Assembly: GCA_018398815.1 (NCBI GenBank)
Contig: CM031603.1
Location: forward strand, 6,109,593-6,173,592
DNA from: Conus ventricosus
Taxonomy: Eukaryota; Mollusca; Gastropoda; Neogastropoda; Conidae
Direction of reading: 5' to 3'
DNA: 64,000 nt
In this document: piece after piece, positions 1 to 10,225 of the stretch
How positions within the stretch are numbered: the stretch's first letter is position 1
Layout of the letters: every line of letters starts with the position of its first letter
Notes under the pieces: model-generated
The model's database searches: none
The model's input: the letters and a program-made list of their open reading frames with translations, nothing else
Told to the model about the DNA's origin: nothing
Position numbers and translations under genes: made by a program

Positions 1-365
1 AACATGGTTAGTTTGTGCCGCTTTCCGCCTCGTCACAAGGGGTGGCCATTTTAGTTCCTCCAGCCTGATGGTGACGCTGGAGGTTTGCTTGTAATAGTTC
101 ATGACGAAGCAGACCACTCTACGTTGGATGGCCTCTATGTCCTGGAAGTCTTGGGCAGTGTGTGGGTCCCAGACACCAGAGGAGTATTTCCAGCACTGGT
201 CTCACTAGTGCTCTGTATACCATTTCTTTGACCTTTCTGCTGGTGCTTTTTAGATTCCTTCGCAGTGGAAGGATGTGGCTGGACTGAGTTGCCTTCAACC
301 TGGGGCCAGCTAGTCCATAGTAATGGATGAAAAGCGACCGTGGTACCCTGCTGGCAACTCCGCAC
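1..365 (-). pseudogene. LINE reverse transcriptase C-terminal fragment
   Basis: The minus strand reads as the thumb and C-terminal part of a non-LTR reverse transcriptase. It contains the typical stretches LRRNLKSTSRKVKEMVY, ALVRPVLE and, in another frame, IEAIQRRVVCFVMN and LEELKWPPL. One or more frameshifts break it, and it continues off the left edge, so the 3' end of the LINE is not visible. This is established family recognition from short conserved blocks. The exact clade is not determined. Confidence 0.7.
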
Positions 366-440
366 TTAGCTTTTACCTTTTTGTACTCCCAGTTCTTAAA
401 GAACAGGGAGTACTTTAGAATGGGAACGAAGAAATGTTGT

Positions 441-478
441 CTGTGTGTGTGTGTGTGTGTCTGTGTGTGTGTGTGTCC
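441..478. repeat. (GT)n microsatellite
   Basis: Interrupted GT dinucleotide run between the LINE fragment and the first tandem array. Confidence 0.9.
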
Positions 479-515
479 GTGGTCAAAAATGTGTTCCACT
501 CGCTCCAGACAAAAC

Positions 516-957
516 TACTGGGCCAATCTTTTTGAAAATTTGTAGGTGTGTTCATTATGGATCAAGGATGATGCCCGATGTTTTAGTTTACCGCTACAGC
601 CGTTACTAATGGCTGTAACGGCCTGTAATGCTTTTTCTTCTTTATGGAATATCTCAGAAAGTACTTGGCCGATCTTTCTGAAAATTTGTAGGTATGTTCA
701 TTATGGGTCACAAATAATGCCCAATGTTTTAGTTTACCGTTATAACCGTTACTAACGGCTGTAACGGCCTGTAACGGTTTTTCTTCTTTATGGAATATCT
801 CAGAAAGTACTTGGCCGACCTTTATGAAAATTAGCAGGTATGTTCATTATGGGTCACGGATGATGCCTGATGTTTTAGTTTGCCCCGTTATAGCCGTTAC
901 TAACGGTTGTAACGGCTTGTAACGGTTTTTCTTCTTTATGGAATATCTCAGAAAGTA
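516..957. repeat. Three tandem copies of a ~147-bp unit
   Basis: Each unit starts near ACTTGGCCGATCTTTCTGAA, contains the near-palindrome CCGTTACTAACGG followed by CTGTAACGGCCTGTAACGG, and ends in TTTATGGAATATCTCAGAAA. The copies begin near 516, 663 and 809 and differ by scattered substitutions, so the array is moderately old. No coding potential is seen. Confidence 0.9.
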
Positions 958-1062
958 CTTGGCCAATTTATATGCGGTATGGATGCTCTTGTGACAAATC
1001 GGATCCTCTGTCCATATATGTAAGTGATGTAATGCTGAAAATGGATTAAACAATTGTTAAAA

Positions 1063-1497
1063 ACCACTATTCTGCCGTTATTTCTATATATAGGTCGATT
1101 TTAATGAAATTTGGTATATAGAAAGGTTATCACACACAAATGGCACTTCTATATAGTGTTCCAAAATTTGACCGTTAAAAACCGTTATTCTTGACATATT
1201 GTCCAATTTGGATGAAATTTGATATCTACACAGGCTTTAGCCCAGTGAGGACTAAAATACCGGTTTCAAAAGTGCATATCGGTTATATAAGGTCCGTTAT
1301 TTTGCTGTTATTTTTTATATATTGGTGTGTTTTAATGCAATTTTGTATATAGAAAGGTTATCACACACACAAATGGCACTTCCATGCAGTGTTTCAAAAT
1401 CTGACCGTTAAAAACTGTTATTCTTGACATATTGTCCGATTTGGATGAAATTTGGTATGTGCACAGGCTTTAGCCCAGTGAGGACTAAAATACCGGT
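1063..1497. repeat. Two tandem copies of a ~230-bp unit
   Basis: The two copies share TATAGAAAGGTTATCACACA, then GACCGTTAAAAAC, CTTGACATATTGTCC, and TTTAGCCCAGTGAGGACTAA followed by AATACCGGTT. The GTTAAAAAC and CCGTTA words link this array to the 147-bp array upstream, suggesting a common older origin. Confidence 0.85.
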
Positions 1498-1499
1498 TG

Positions 1500-1565
1500 A
1501 TTTGATTGATTGAATTTAACGTCTGTTCACAACAATGGTGATATTAGACTAAACATGAACCAGTC
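1500..1565 (+). repeat. Dispersed motif shared with 53,635-53,690
   Basis: TTGAATTTAACGTCTGTTCA followed by a GTGATATTAGAC word recurs inside intron 10 near 53,640, where it reads TTCAATTCAACGTCTTTCCA and also continues into GTGATATTAGAC. In both places a (GT)n and then a (CT)n tract lie a few hundred bases downstream. This looks like one end of a short dispersed element. The family is not recognised. Confidence 0.55.
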
Positions 1566-1599
1566 CACAAAAAACAAGCAAATTAAAACTGGCTGTGTA

Positions 1600-2074
1600 A
1601 GAGTTTGTGTCTGTGTATGCGCACGCGCGTGCGCGCGCATGCGTGCGTGCGTGCGTGTGTGTGTGCACGCGTGTGTTTGTGTGGGGGACATCCCGTTATC
1701 ACTACGTGTCAATATCACTAACGGGCTAAAGCTCTACGGAACACAAATCTACATATCCAAACGACTATTACCCGATATCACTACAGTGTCATTCGCAAGA
1801 CGATTTCACTTCATAACTTGTACCTATACAACTATTTATGATTACCACTACGATTTCCAGACACCGTCTTTATCGCTACGTCTCTATCTCACTCTATATC
1901 ACTACGATTAAAAAAAAATGAAACAAATTACGAAAGAATGTCAGTGTGTGTGTGCGTGTGTGTGTGTGCGTGTGCGTGTGCGTGTGTGGTGTGTGTGTGT
2001 GTGTGTGCGTGTGTGCGTGTGCGGGCGTGTGTGTGTGTGTGTGCGCGCGCGCACGTGCGCAATGTCTATCAATT

Positions 2075-2139
<65 letters not shown>

Positions 2140-2140
2140 T
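1600..2140. repeat. Compound (GT)n/(GC)n/(CT)n microsatellites
   Basis: GT/GC-rich alternating purine-pyrimidine DNA at about 1,600-1,685 and 1,938-2,055 is followed by (CT)n at 2,076-2,140. The 1,686-1,935 spacer is unique AT-rich sequence with several CACTACG words and no recognised gene. Long open frames here are artefacts of the dinucleotide repeats. Confidence 0.85.
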
Positions 2141-2189
2141 TTCTCTTCCTGTCACCATATAGTATACGTAATACTGGTAAAATATTAGT

Positions 2190-2191
2190 TC

Positions 2192-2236
<45 letters not shown>

Positions 2237-2370
2237 TTTAATTTCTTTTTGCTATTGTTGGTATTGTTTTAAGGCATGACAGATACACTTTCTTTCGACC
2301 ATTCTCTCTCGTCCACCCCAATTTGTTATAACCTGCTTCGACAGCAGCCAAATAACTGACATTTACTATA

Positions 2371-2420
<50 letters not shown>
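2190..2420. repeat. (CT)n tracts around a duplicated 55-bp segment
   Basis: (CT)n runs lie at 2,190-2,235 and 2,371-2,420. Between them, about 2,236-2,290 (TTGCTATTGTTGGTATTGTT then AAGGCATGACAGATACAC) is repeated almost exactly at about 3,766-3,822, again next to (CT)n. The segment and its microsatellite therefore seem to travel together. Confidence 0.8.
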
Positions 2421-2432
2421 TATTATTATTTT

Positions 2433-2780
2433 TTCAATCTTATATTCAACCAAATATTGACTATGCCTCGACACTCTGGGATTTAGCGAGCAATAAGTTG
2501 CTTAAACCATTGACTAGTATATATAAGAGAGCTGTCAAAATAACAATTGATGAACCCTCGCTAGGGCACGCTGATTATGAACGAGCAGGTATCCTTCCAT
2601 TTAAGACCAAACTATTGTACAACAAAGCACTCTTTATGCATAAAATACTACACGGCAGTGCTCCTTCCTATTTAAGGAATATATTTACTTCTAATGATCA
2701 TCGTCATTCGCATAAAATAAATCTCCCTTTCCCATCAATTAATTTATGCAAATCAAGCCTTGCTTATTCTGGTGGGTAAG
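2433..2780 (+). pseudogene. LINE reverse transcriptase C-terminal fragment
   Basis: The plus strand reads SYIQPNIDYASTLWD, then YKRAVKITIDEP, then LYNKALFMHKILHGSAPSYL. These are the conserved post-palm blocks of CR1/Rex-type non-LTR reverse transcriptases. The frame is open but 5'-truncated, and it ends where a SINE has inserted. It is related to the LINE fragment that hosts the LTR element at 14,440. Confidence 0.75.
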
Positions 2781-2862
2781 ATAAGATAATGTTGCTTATA
2801 GCCCAGCCGACCGCAGAGGGCCACATCAGGGCTGTCACCACGTTAAAATCAACTCACCAGTC

Positions 2863-2909
<47 letters not shown>
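2776..2909 (+). mobile_element. SINE (family B) with poly(A) tail
   Basis: The element starts in TAAGATAAGATAATGTTGCT, continues TATAGCCCAGCCGACCGC and GAGGGCCACATCAGGGCTG, and ends in about 48 A residues. The same head occurs reversed at 20,461-20,512, flanked by a perfect 13-bp duplication, and diverged near 53,985. This supports a real retroposon family. Pol III boxes are not clear. Confidence 0.7.
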
Positions 2910-2911
<2 letters not shown>

Positions 2912-2912
2912 T

Positions 2913-3285
2913 TCACACATCTCGCCAAATGACATCGTCTACAAACGAACCAGAAACCCCGTCAAAATCCCCTTCCGCAAAATCCCAAACCAGATGAAAA
3001 ACGCTAACCTCTCTCAAAAACCCAAGGACCACGTCAGGCGGGACATCCCCGAACAGGATCCTCATGGACTCCGCTGTAAAACGTTTGTGTCTCACATCGC
3101 GCAAGTCCCAACACTCTAAAAGAACATGTTTCACTGCGAGTGGCGCACGACATGGAACGCACCACGGAGCCTCCCCACTCCCTAAAAGGTAAGAATGGGT
3201 ATTCTGGTGGGTGGCTGTGGAGTAATATCCAGAAAAACTGAAAAAACGAACCAAACACTAGTAAGTTTAAATCCAATCTTTTCAC
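2913..3285 (-). pseudogene. LINE ORF2 C-terminus with CCHC-like motif
   Basis: The minus strand encodes a Cys-x2-Cys...His-x4-Cys block (WCVPCRAPLAVKHVLLEC) followed by RHKRFTAESMRILFGD. Such a block closes the ORF2 of I/Nimb-type LINEs after the RNase H domain. Only this terminal piece is present. Its orientation is opposite to the neighbouring LINE fragment, so it is an independent insertion. Confidence 0.6.
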
Positions 3286-3670
3286 GTACTTGATGTATCT
3301 CCCTGATCTTACACCACTTTGCCCAAAGATGTACCAATAACTGTTCTGTGTAAATGTTTCATTTTCTTTATCAGTTCTTCCTTTTCTCCCCCCGCCCTCT
3401 CATTCTTAATTGTCCCCCATCCCACCCCATCCCACTCCCACCCCCCACCGTCTCCCACACCTTCTGTCGGTGTTCCCTCTGTACATAGATTTTGTATCCT
3501 TTTGTATTTTCATATGTCATAATTTAAGAGTGATTTTCCATTATTTTATATTAATCAATATTTTGTTGTTGTTTTCCTTTCCTTTCTTAAATTTCTTTTG
3601 GCCTCGGAGGGCTGGATGTAAAAAAGCAGTGATGCTTATTCCATTACCCTCTGAAAATAAATTCTTTTCG

Positions 3671-3676
<6 letters not shown>
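3286..3676 (+). mobile_element. Probable LINE 3' UTR
   Basis: Pyrimidine-rich non-coding sequence ends in GGCTGGATGTAAAAAAGC, then CAGTGATGCTTATTCCATTA, then CTCTGAAAATAAATTC. A close relative ends the LINE at 24,185-24,243. Both are followed directly by simple repeats, (CT)n here and (TCTTG)n there. It is interpreted as the 3' tail of the same LINE family. Confidence 0.6.
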
Positions 3677-3761
<85 letters not shown>

Positions 3762-3825
3762 TCCCTTCTAATTTCTTTTTTGCTATTGTTGGTATTGTTT
3801 TAAGGCATGACAGATACACATATAT

Positions 3826-3870
<45 letters not shown>

Positions 3871-3932
3871 CCTCCCTCCCTCCCTCCCTCCCTCCCTCCC
3901 TCCCTCCCTCCCTCCCTCCCTCCCTCCCTCCC

Positions 3933-4014
<82 letters not shown>
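3677..4014. repeat. (CT)n and (CTCC)n polypyrimidine tracts
   Basis: (CT)n runs lie at 3,677-3,765 and 3,827-3,861. (CTCC)n lies at 3,866-3,938 and (CT)n again at 3,939-4,012. The duplicated 55-bp segment described at 2,236 separates the first two runs. Confidence 0.9.
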
Positions 4015-4015
<1 letters not shown>

Positions 4016-4019
4016 AAGC

Positions 4020-4380
4020 GTGAAATTCACAGAATTCATTTTCCGACCGAAAATCAATTTTCATAGTATGAAAATCGACTTTCTGTGCAAATTACTTACC
4101 AATAGGCCCAATAATCAATAACCAGGTGCAAATTACCCCGGTAATCAATAACAGGCCCCAACAATCAATAATGGGCCGAAAATCAATTTTATGTGCAAAT
4201 TATTTACGAAAATCAATGTTAGGTGTAAAATTCAATAACCGGCCCGCTAATCGATTATCAGACGTTATTTGCACCTGGTTATTGATTATTGGGCCTATTG
4301 GTAAGTAATTTGCTTATAAAATTGATTTTCATACTATGAAAATTGATTTTCGGCCGGAAAGTGAATTGTGTGCATTTCAC
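4020..4380. mobile_element. Palindromic foldback/MITE-like element, copy 1
   Basis: The 361-bp sequence is nearly one long inverted repeat. The left end GTGAAATTCACAGAATTCAT followed by TTTCCGACCGAAAATC mirrors the right end, and the pairing continues inward through ATAGGCCCAATAATCAATAA and CCAGGTGCAAATTA. Small internal palindromes such as GAAAATCGATTTTC and repeated AATCAATAACNGG words lie within the arms. There is no coding frame. Superfamily and target duplication are not determined. Confidence 0.8.
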
Positions 4381-4688
4381 GAAAATCGATTTTCATGGTA
4401 CGAAAATCGATTTTTTTGTGCAAATTACTTAACCAACAAACCCGATAATCAATAACCAGGTGCAAATTACGCCGGAAATTAATAACCGGCCCCGATAATC
4501 AATAACGGGCCAAAAATCAATTTTATGTGCAAATTATTTACCAAAATCAATACAAGGTGTAGAAATCAATAACGGTTCGATAATCGATTATCAGGCGTTA
4601 TTTGCACCTGGTTGTTGATTATCGGGCCTATTGATCAATAATTTGATGAAAATCGATTTTCGGACGAAAGTGAATTTTTGCATTTCAC
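4381..4688. mobile_element. Palindromic foldback element, copy 2
   Basis: A second, diverged copy abuts the first directly, has lost the outermost ~40 bases of its left arm and ends in GTGAATTTTTGCATTTCAC. It has the same inner order of AATCAATAACCAGGTGCAAA, AAATCAATTTTATGTGCAAA and TAATCGATTATCAGGCGTTA words as copy 1. Confidence 0.75.
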
Positions 4689-4693
4689 ACTTC

Positions 4694-4702
4694 ATCTCTC
4701 TC

Positions 4703-4747
<45 letters not shown>

Positions 4748-4907
4748 ATTCCAATTAAGTGTCACAGACGTCTAAATTTAAAAGTAATGCCTATGTTTCT
4801 TTTTGTTTGTTTTGTTTGTTTTTCTTTGTTTTTTTGTTTTGTTTTGTTTTGTTTTTGTTGCTCCTATAGAATTTTCATGAATATCCCATGAATAAATATC
4901 TAATGAG

Positions 4908-4972
<65 letters not shown>

Positions 4973-4974
4973 TC
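4694..4974. repeat. (CT)n, T/G-rich and (GA)n tracts
   Basis: (CT)n lies at about 4,694-4,747, a TTTGTTTTG-rich run at 4,797-4,857 and (GA)n at 4,904-4,974. No gene is seen. Confidence 0.85.
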
Positions 4975-5386
4975 TTCGCTTAGTCATGTAGCAATAGCAC
5001 TACGTATTTCAAACCTCTACCTTGATTTGGCACTACGAGAAGTAACGAAAAGTAGCTAAAAAGCGACTGCCCTCTGTCACTAATGGACATTTCTGATTAG
5101 CTCTATATAGATGGCAAAGAAGGAGAAAGAAGCTCGAAGGCTGACTTGCGATCTCTATTGGCTACTGTCCTTTAGCACTACGTGGCAGTAGCTCTTCATA
5201 CTTTCGTGTGTTTTGTTTTTCTATTTCTTTCTTTAGAACTACGTGGCAATAACTCTACATGATGAAATTTAGAACTGCTGCACTGGCAGCGCAGATTTTT
5301 GTATTGGACAGACTGGGCCTATTACTCATCAATTAAATACCGATACTGTTTTGAGCACAATGCCTTCTGCCCACCTAATGTTGAAG
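4975..5386. other. Unassigned spacer with CACTACGT words
   Basis: Unique sequence containing several degenerate AGCACTACGTGGCAGTAGC-like words. Similar words recur at 1,690-1,900 and 6,440-6,740. No open frame or RNA gene is supported. Confidence 0.5.
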
Positions 5387-5390
5387 AGAG

Positions 5391-5432
<42 letters not shown>

Positions 5433-5623
5433 GAGAGAGAGAGAGGAGAGAGAGAGAGAGGAGGGAGGGAGGGAGGGAGGGAGGGGGGAGGGAGAGAGGG
5501 GAGAGAGAGAGAGAGAGAGGGGAGAGAGAGAGAGACGAGAGAGGAGAGAGAGAGAGAGAGAGAGAGTTCTTAGATTATCTCTTTCTGTCTCTCTGAATCT
5601 CTGTCTCCGCATCTTTCTGTCTC

Positions 5624-5667
<44 letters not shown>

Positions 5668-5705
5668 ATTATCGCTGTCTCTCTGTCTTTGTCTCTCTCT
5701 AATTA

Positions 5706-5773
<68 letters not shown>

Positions 5774-5780
5774 CTCGATT
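5387..5780. repeat. (GA)n facing (CT)n
   Basis: About 180 bases of (GA)n with GGGA variants (5,387-5,566) are followed after ~60 bases by about 150 bases of (CT)n (5,628-5,780). The two are complementary and could form a long hairpin or triplex. Confidence 0.9.
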
Positions 5781-6280
5781 TCTGTATTTTGGTAATTTCA
5801 ATTATCGTAATTTAATACAACTCGGAACTCGGAACATTTTTTTTTTTATTGTACTTTGGTCTTAGGCCAGGGGCTCTTGGCCTTATATAACGTGGAGGAG
5901 GGATGGAACTAGGAAAGAAAATGATTTACAAAAAATATATTTTGACGCACTAAACCATCCACATATATCAGGGACTCAGGAATGTTAACGTAAGGTCACC
6001 AACCCGTATAGCTATGGAAACACGCGTGTTTACTGACACATTAACTAAAGAACTGTAAATGAACAACAAATTAATGAGTAACAATTACTCCTGTCACCAA
6101 ATACAGAGAAAAAACAAAGCAAAGCAAAGAAAGGATCAATACAATCTTGTGACAATTAAATGTATTCCGTCTCTTATCTCGGGTTTAAAGCATAAGATAT
6201 GAACATTGCAACATATCTAGTCAGGATACAACTTAGATTCTGTAACAAGTATGACAATCCGGTCACGTACGATCGATACG
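5781..6280. other. AT-rich spacer, nothing recognised
   Basis: No gene, RNA or known repeat could be supported here. Confidence 0.5.
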
Positions 6281-6440
6281 AGATCACGTACGGCACGAGG
6301 ACACGTACGGCGCGAGGTCACGTACGGCACGGTAGGCAGGTGGTGGAACATAGACCTGGGGAAATATGGAGGTGGGGGAACATAGACCTGGGAGAATATG
6401 GAGGTGGGGGAACATAGACCTGGGGGAACATAAACATGGG
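6281..6440. repeat. Two short minisatellites
   Basis: About three copies of an ~18-bp CACGTACGGCACGAGG unit (6,282-6,332) are followed by about four copies of a ~32-bp GTGGGGGAACATAGACCTGG unit (6,350-6,440). The first is CpG-rich, unlike its surroundings. Confidence 0.8.
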
Positions 6441-6874
6441 GGAACATATAGCGCCTCCCTAGTGGGGACCTACTGACATTATCCAGTAGTGATTGCGCTA
6501 CACCATCCCCTAAACGGGCCGTTGTCACTATTTTTCTTTCTTTCTGCTGTAGAGCAAACGGGCATAGCGATATAGACACGTAGTTTTAGAGAACGCGAAC
6601 ATGAATAGCTTTTTCGATACATGGTCAATTGTAGTGATATAGACAAGTAGTCTTAAAGGGTCATATGGTTTACGACACGTAGATCTATTGGTCGTAGGGC
6701 TAATAACTGGTAGTGCTTTAGATACGTAGTGATTGCGCTACGCACCCGTTTGTGTGTGTACTGTGCGTATGCATGTGTGTGTGCGCACACGCGTGTGTTT
6801 GTGTGTGTACTGTGCGTATATGTGTGTGCATGTGTGTGTGGTGTGGTGTTTGTGTATATATATACATGTGTGAC

Positions 6875-6914
<40 letters not shown>
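6441..6914. repeat. TAGTGATATAGACA-word region and (GT)n
   Basis: Bases 6,470-6,735 contain repeated degenerate words (TAGTGATTGCGCTAC, AGCGATATAGACACGTAG, TAGTGATATAGACAAGTAG). Bases 6,752-6,914 are interrupted (GT)n. Confidence 0.6.
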
Positions 6915-7079
6915 AATATAATGCACTCATGTGTGAAAGGCTACATATGAACATTAATACAATAACTATAAATAACTTAATATTTACAATGCAGACCTAT
7001 GTCTGCGAGTGTACCTTGTCCTTTAGGACCACCGGCCAACAGGACGTTATAATATCTCACCTACGAACGAAAACAAAAA

Positions 7080-8560
7080 ATGACTACTGCTATTTTTAAA
7101 AAGGGTCAAAATCTGAGCCAGGCAACTATCGTCCGGTAAGCTTAACCTGCATTGCATGCAAAGTGCTAGAATCCATTATAAGAGATGTCATAGTATCTCA
7201 CTTCACTGATAATAATTTGTTTGCAGTATGCCAGCATGGCTTTCGTAAAAAAAGGTCTTGCATATCACAACTACTTGAAGTTATGGAAGATTTAGTTAAC
7301 ATGCTAGAGAATAAGTACTCTGTTGATATAATTTACCTTGATTTCCGTAAAGCTTTTGATACGGTTCCGCATGAGAGATTATGAAAAAAATGGAAGCATA
7401 CGGTATAGTAGGTAAGTTGCTAAACTGGATTAGAGATTTTTTGTCAAATAGAAAACAAAGAGTAAGAGTGGGTAACTGTATGTCGACAGAGAAAGATGTT
7501 ATGAGTGGTATTCCCCAAGGGAGCATTTTAGGACCTGTACTGTTTACTATTTTTATAAATGACCTTCCAGATGAGGTAAATAGTTTTTGTAAAATTTTTG
7601 CTGATGATACAAAAATATATGACAAATCAGATAACTATAGTAGTCTGCAAAAAAATTTAAATTGCCTCCAAAACTGGTCAGACAAGTGGAATCTATATTT
7701 TAATGTTGAAAAATGTAAAGTTTTGCATGTTGGCAAAAACAATCCAGAACATGAATACAACATGAAAATAGATGGTGGAAATAGGCTGGTACAGAAATGT
7801 GAGGAAGAAAAGGATCTGGGTGTAATCTTTGATAAAGATTTACTTTTTGATACTCACATTCAAAAGTGTATAAATAAAGCAAACCAAATGATTGGATTAA
7901 TAAAAAGAACTTTTATTTACCTAAATAAAGAAACGTTTTTAAAGTTATATAAAGCTATGGTTAGACCGCATCTTGAATATGGCAATATAATCTGGTACCC
8001 CACACTTGAAAAGACAGTCAATAGCAATCGAAAGAGTACAGAGAAGAGCTACTTAAAATCTTGCAAGAATGTACAAACATGTCTTACACAGATAGATTAA
8101 ATTACTTAAATTTGCACTCTTTAAAAGGCAGACGTATTAGAGGGGATTTGATTGAAGTGTTCAAAATATTTCACCAGCAAACGGACATACAGTGGGACTA
8201 TTTTTTTGAGACTGTTAATACAGATAGAACAAGAAATTCGGAAGGCAAAATATTTGTTAAGCAGTTTCATACTAATATGGGGAGATTCAAGTTCAGTAAC
8301 AGAGTTATTGCTAACTGGAACAGTTTGCCAACTGCACTTAAATTTGCTAAAAATACTAACGTTTTTAAGAATTTGCTGGATGAAGACTTGAAATTTAAAG
8401 TACAGTTTAGAAGCTTTGATGAATAAGAAGGAAAATTTATATTGCATGCATTTTCAACCCTGTCATAAAAGTAAAATAACACGAGGGGACATTGAAAGGC
8501 TTAACGGCCTATGTATTGATTACGTCCCTACACACTAGTCTACTACTACTACTACTACTA
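7080..8560 (+). mobile_element. 5'-truncated CR1/jockey-superfamily LINE, copy 1
   Basis: The copy begins abruptly at the sequence equivalent to 12,377 of copy 2 and then runs in parallel to a shared 3' UTR (GAGGGGACATTGAAAGGCTT, then GTATTGATTACGTCCC) ending in (CTA)n. Abrupt 5' truncation with a shared 3' end is the classic result of target-primed reverse transcription. The two copies are nearly identical, so this is a young family. Confidence 0.85.
7084..8426 (+). pseudogene. LINE reverse transcriptase, palm to C-terminus, broken
   Basis: Reverse transcriptase blocks appear in order: HGFRKKRS, YLDFRKAFDTVPHERL, SGIPQGSILGPVLFTIFINDLP (written across two adjacent frames' worth of context but continuous here), catalytic FADDTKIY, then EKDLGVIFDKDL, INKANQMIGLIKRTF and KAMVRPHLEYGNIIWYP. 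The frame breaks near 7,381, where a one-base deletion follows HERL, and again near 8,010. A downstream frame carries the conserved tail LNLHSLKGRRIRGDLIEVFK. Both breaks lie at runs where copy 2 has a different base count. The enzyme would reverse-transcribe the LINE RNA at a nicked target. This copy cannot make it as assembled. Confidence 0.85.
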
Positions 8561-9118
8561 GACTATCGGTCGGCGACATTGCTCGAACGCACTGACCTTC
8601 TGGTGATTTTCACCGACCCGGAGCAGTCGATCTCAGCTGCCATCTTTCAAAGATAATGAATTATACTTTTCACAATGATGGTATTATGTGATAACTGGAT
8701 GATGTTTTGATAGTGGTTTCACATTCCCTTCTTTATTTTCAAAATGGGCGCTCAGGCAGTCGCCATATTGTAAACCAAGGGAAAAAATATAAAAAATCAA
8801 GAAATAAACTCATTCTTTCAGTCCCATATACAACATTATATGAATATCCAAAATAATATTTATATTGATTTAGCCCTGTTTTCGTATAAGTTTTATTTTT
8901 CTACACATGATTTTACCAGAAATAATGAGTCGTATTTATGCAGTAGTTTTATAATCCAGAGTAACGTCCCCTCTGCAGCCGAACGCAAAACATTCGTTCT
9001 TCAGAGATCACGACGGACGTACGTAGAAAAGAAATCTTAAATGCAGCAGTAAACAGTCAATAACTAACAAGTAGGGTAGCTGTATGTAGAACTCAGAAAG
9101 ACAATATCTCTATGAATT
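8561..9118. other. Unassigned sequence upstream of LINE copy 2
   Basis: No open frame of note. It could be the 5' UTR of LINE copy 2 or unrelated spacer. Confidence 0.4.
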
Positions 9119-9375
9119 GTGTCAAATGATGTCTTCTACTAATCGAAAACAAATGCTTCTGTTGTCAAAGTATATTAGATTGTCTCAAGTGTTGTAAATT
9201 GTTGATCTCTGTCAGCACTGACTAGCAAGTTATCACTTATGTTTTATTGTGTCAAATGATGTCTTCTACTAATCGAAAACAAATGCTTCTGTTGTCAAAG
9301 TATATTAGATTGTCTCAAGTGTTGTAAATTGTTGATCTCTGTCAGCACTGACTAGCAAGTTTCACTTATGTTTTA
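9119..9375 (+). repeat. Tandem duplication of a ~128-bp unit before LINE ORF1
   Basis: GTCAAATGATGTCTTCTACT through TCACTTATGTTTTATT occurs twice head to tail with only a 2-base difference. Its place directly upstream of ORF1 suggests 5' UTR monomers, which are known as promoter units in some LINEs. That role is inferred. Confidence 0.8.
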
Positions 9376-9404
9376 TTTTGGCTTTGTTTTCCTTTTCCAG
9401 ATAC

Positions 9405-10225
9405 TGCTTTAAACACACCCTTCCCCAAAGAATGGTGCCACAAGACATGCACTGAGTTGACAGGGGCACAGTATAACTGTCAACATGGGGGTACTTCATC
9501 CAATGGTTTTGTGAGGACTGTAGAGACGATGACAATGGAGAAAAAGGGCATAAATCAAGACTTGAGGCAAAAATGGACAGTATTTTGAGAGTGTTGACCT
9601 CTGTTCATGATAGACTGGACAGATTAGAGGGTACACAGAAAGTCTGAGAGAAGTTGAAAGCAAAATAGAGGAGGTGGTAGAGAGAAAGGTCAAAGATTAC
9701 ATGGAAGAAAGTGAGGAGAGGGAAAAGAGGAAGCTCAACATAATAATATGCAACTTACCAGAGAGCTCAGCAGAGTCTCCAGAGGAAAGGAAGAATGAAG
9801 ACCAGGAAAGAGTCAGAGATTTGGTGGGCAAAATCACTGATGTTCAGAGAAATGAGGTCAATAACCCAGTCAGGTTAGGCAGAATCCTGGTAGGCAGAAA
9901 TGCTAAACCAAGACTCCTGAGAATGGAAGTCAGAACTGAGGAAGCCAAAAAGAAAATAATGAAAAATGTCCAAGGATTAAACAAGCATGTCAAGGAAGGA
10001 GAAAGCAAGATTTACATAAACAATGACACCACAAAAAAAGAAAGAGAACAGATCAAATCGTTGAAAGCTGAACTCAACCAAAGAAAGACAAATGGGGAGA
10101 CAAACTTAAAGATTGATTACAAGGCTGGCAAGATTGTGACATTTACACCCAAACAGAACCAAGCTGGTGCTGCTGTCTCAGATCAGTGTCCGGACGAGGT
10201 CCAGACCCCCGAGGTGAAACACTGA
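9405..10225 (+). pseudogene. LINE ORF1 protein with PHD-like finger and coiled coil
   Basis: From 9,674 an open frame gives 183 residues: a charged coiled-coil start (VKDYMEESEEREKRK), then LNIIICNLPESS and a basic RRM-like region of the kind found in ORF1 RNA-binding proteins. Upstream, in a shifted frame at about 9,440-9,640, the sequence reads a Cys/His stretch ending in WFCEDC, the usual end of a PHD finger, then DSILRVLTSVHDRLDRLEG, a second coiled coil. A stop near 9,645 separates the two parts. ORF1 proteins bind the element RNA, and PHD fingers are known in CR1-group ORF1s. The PHD start is not resolved. Confidence 0.65.
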
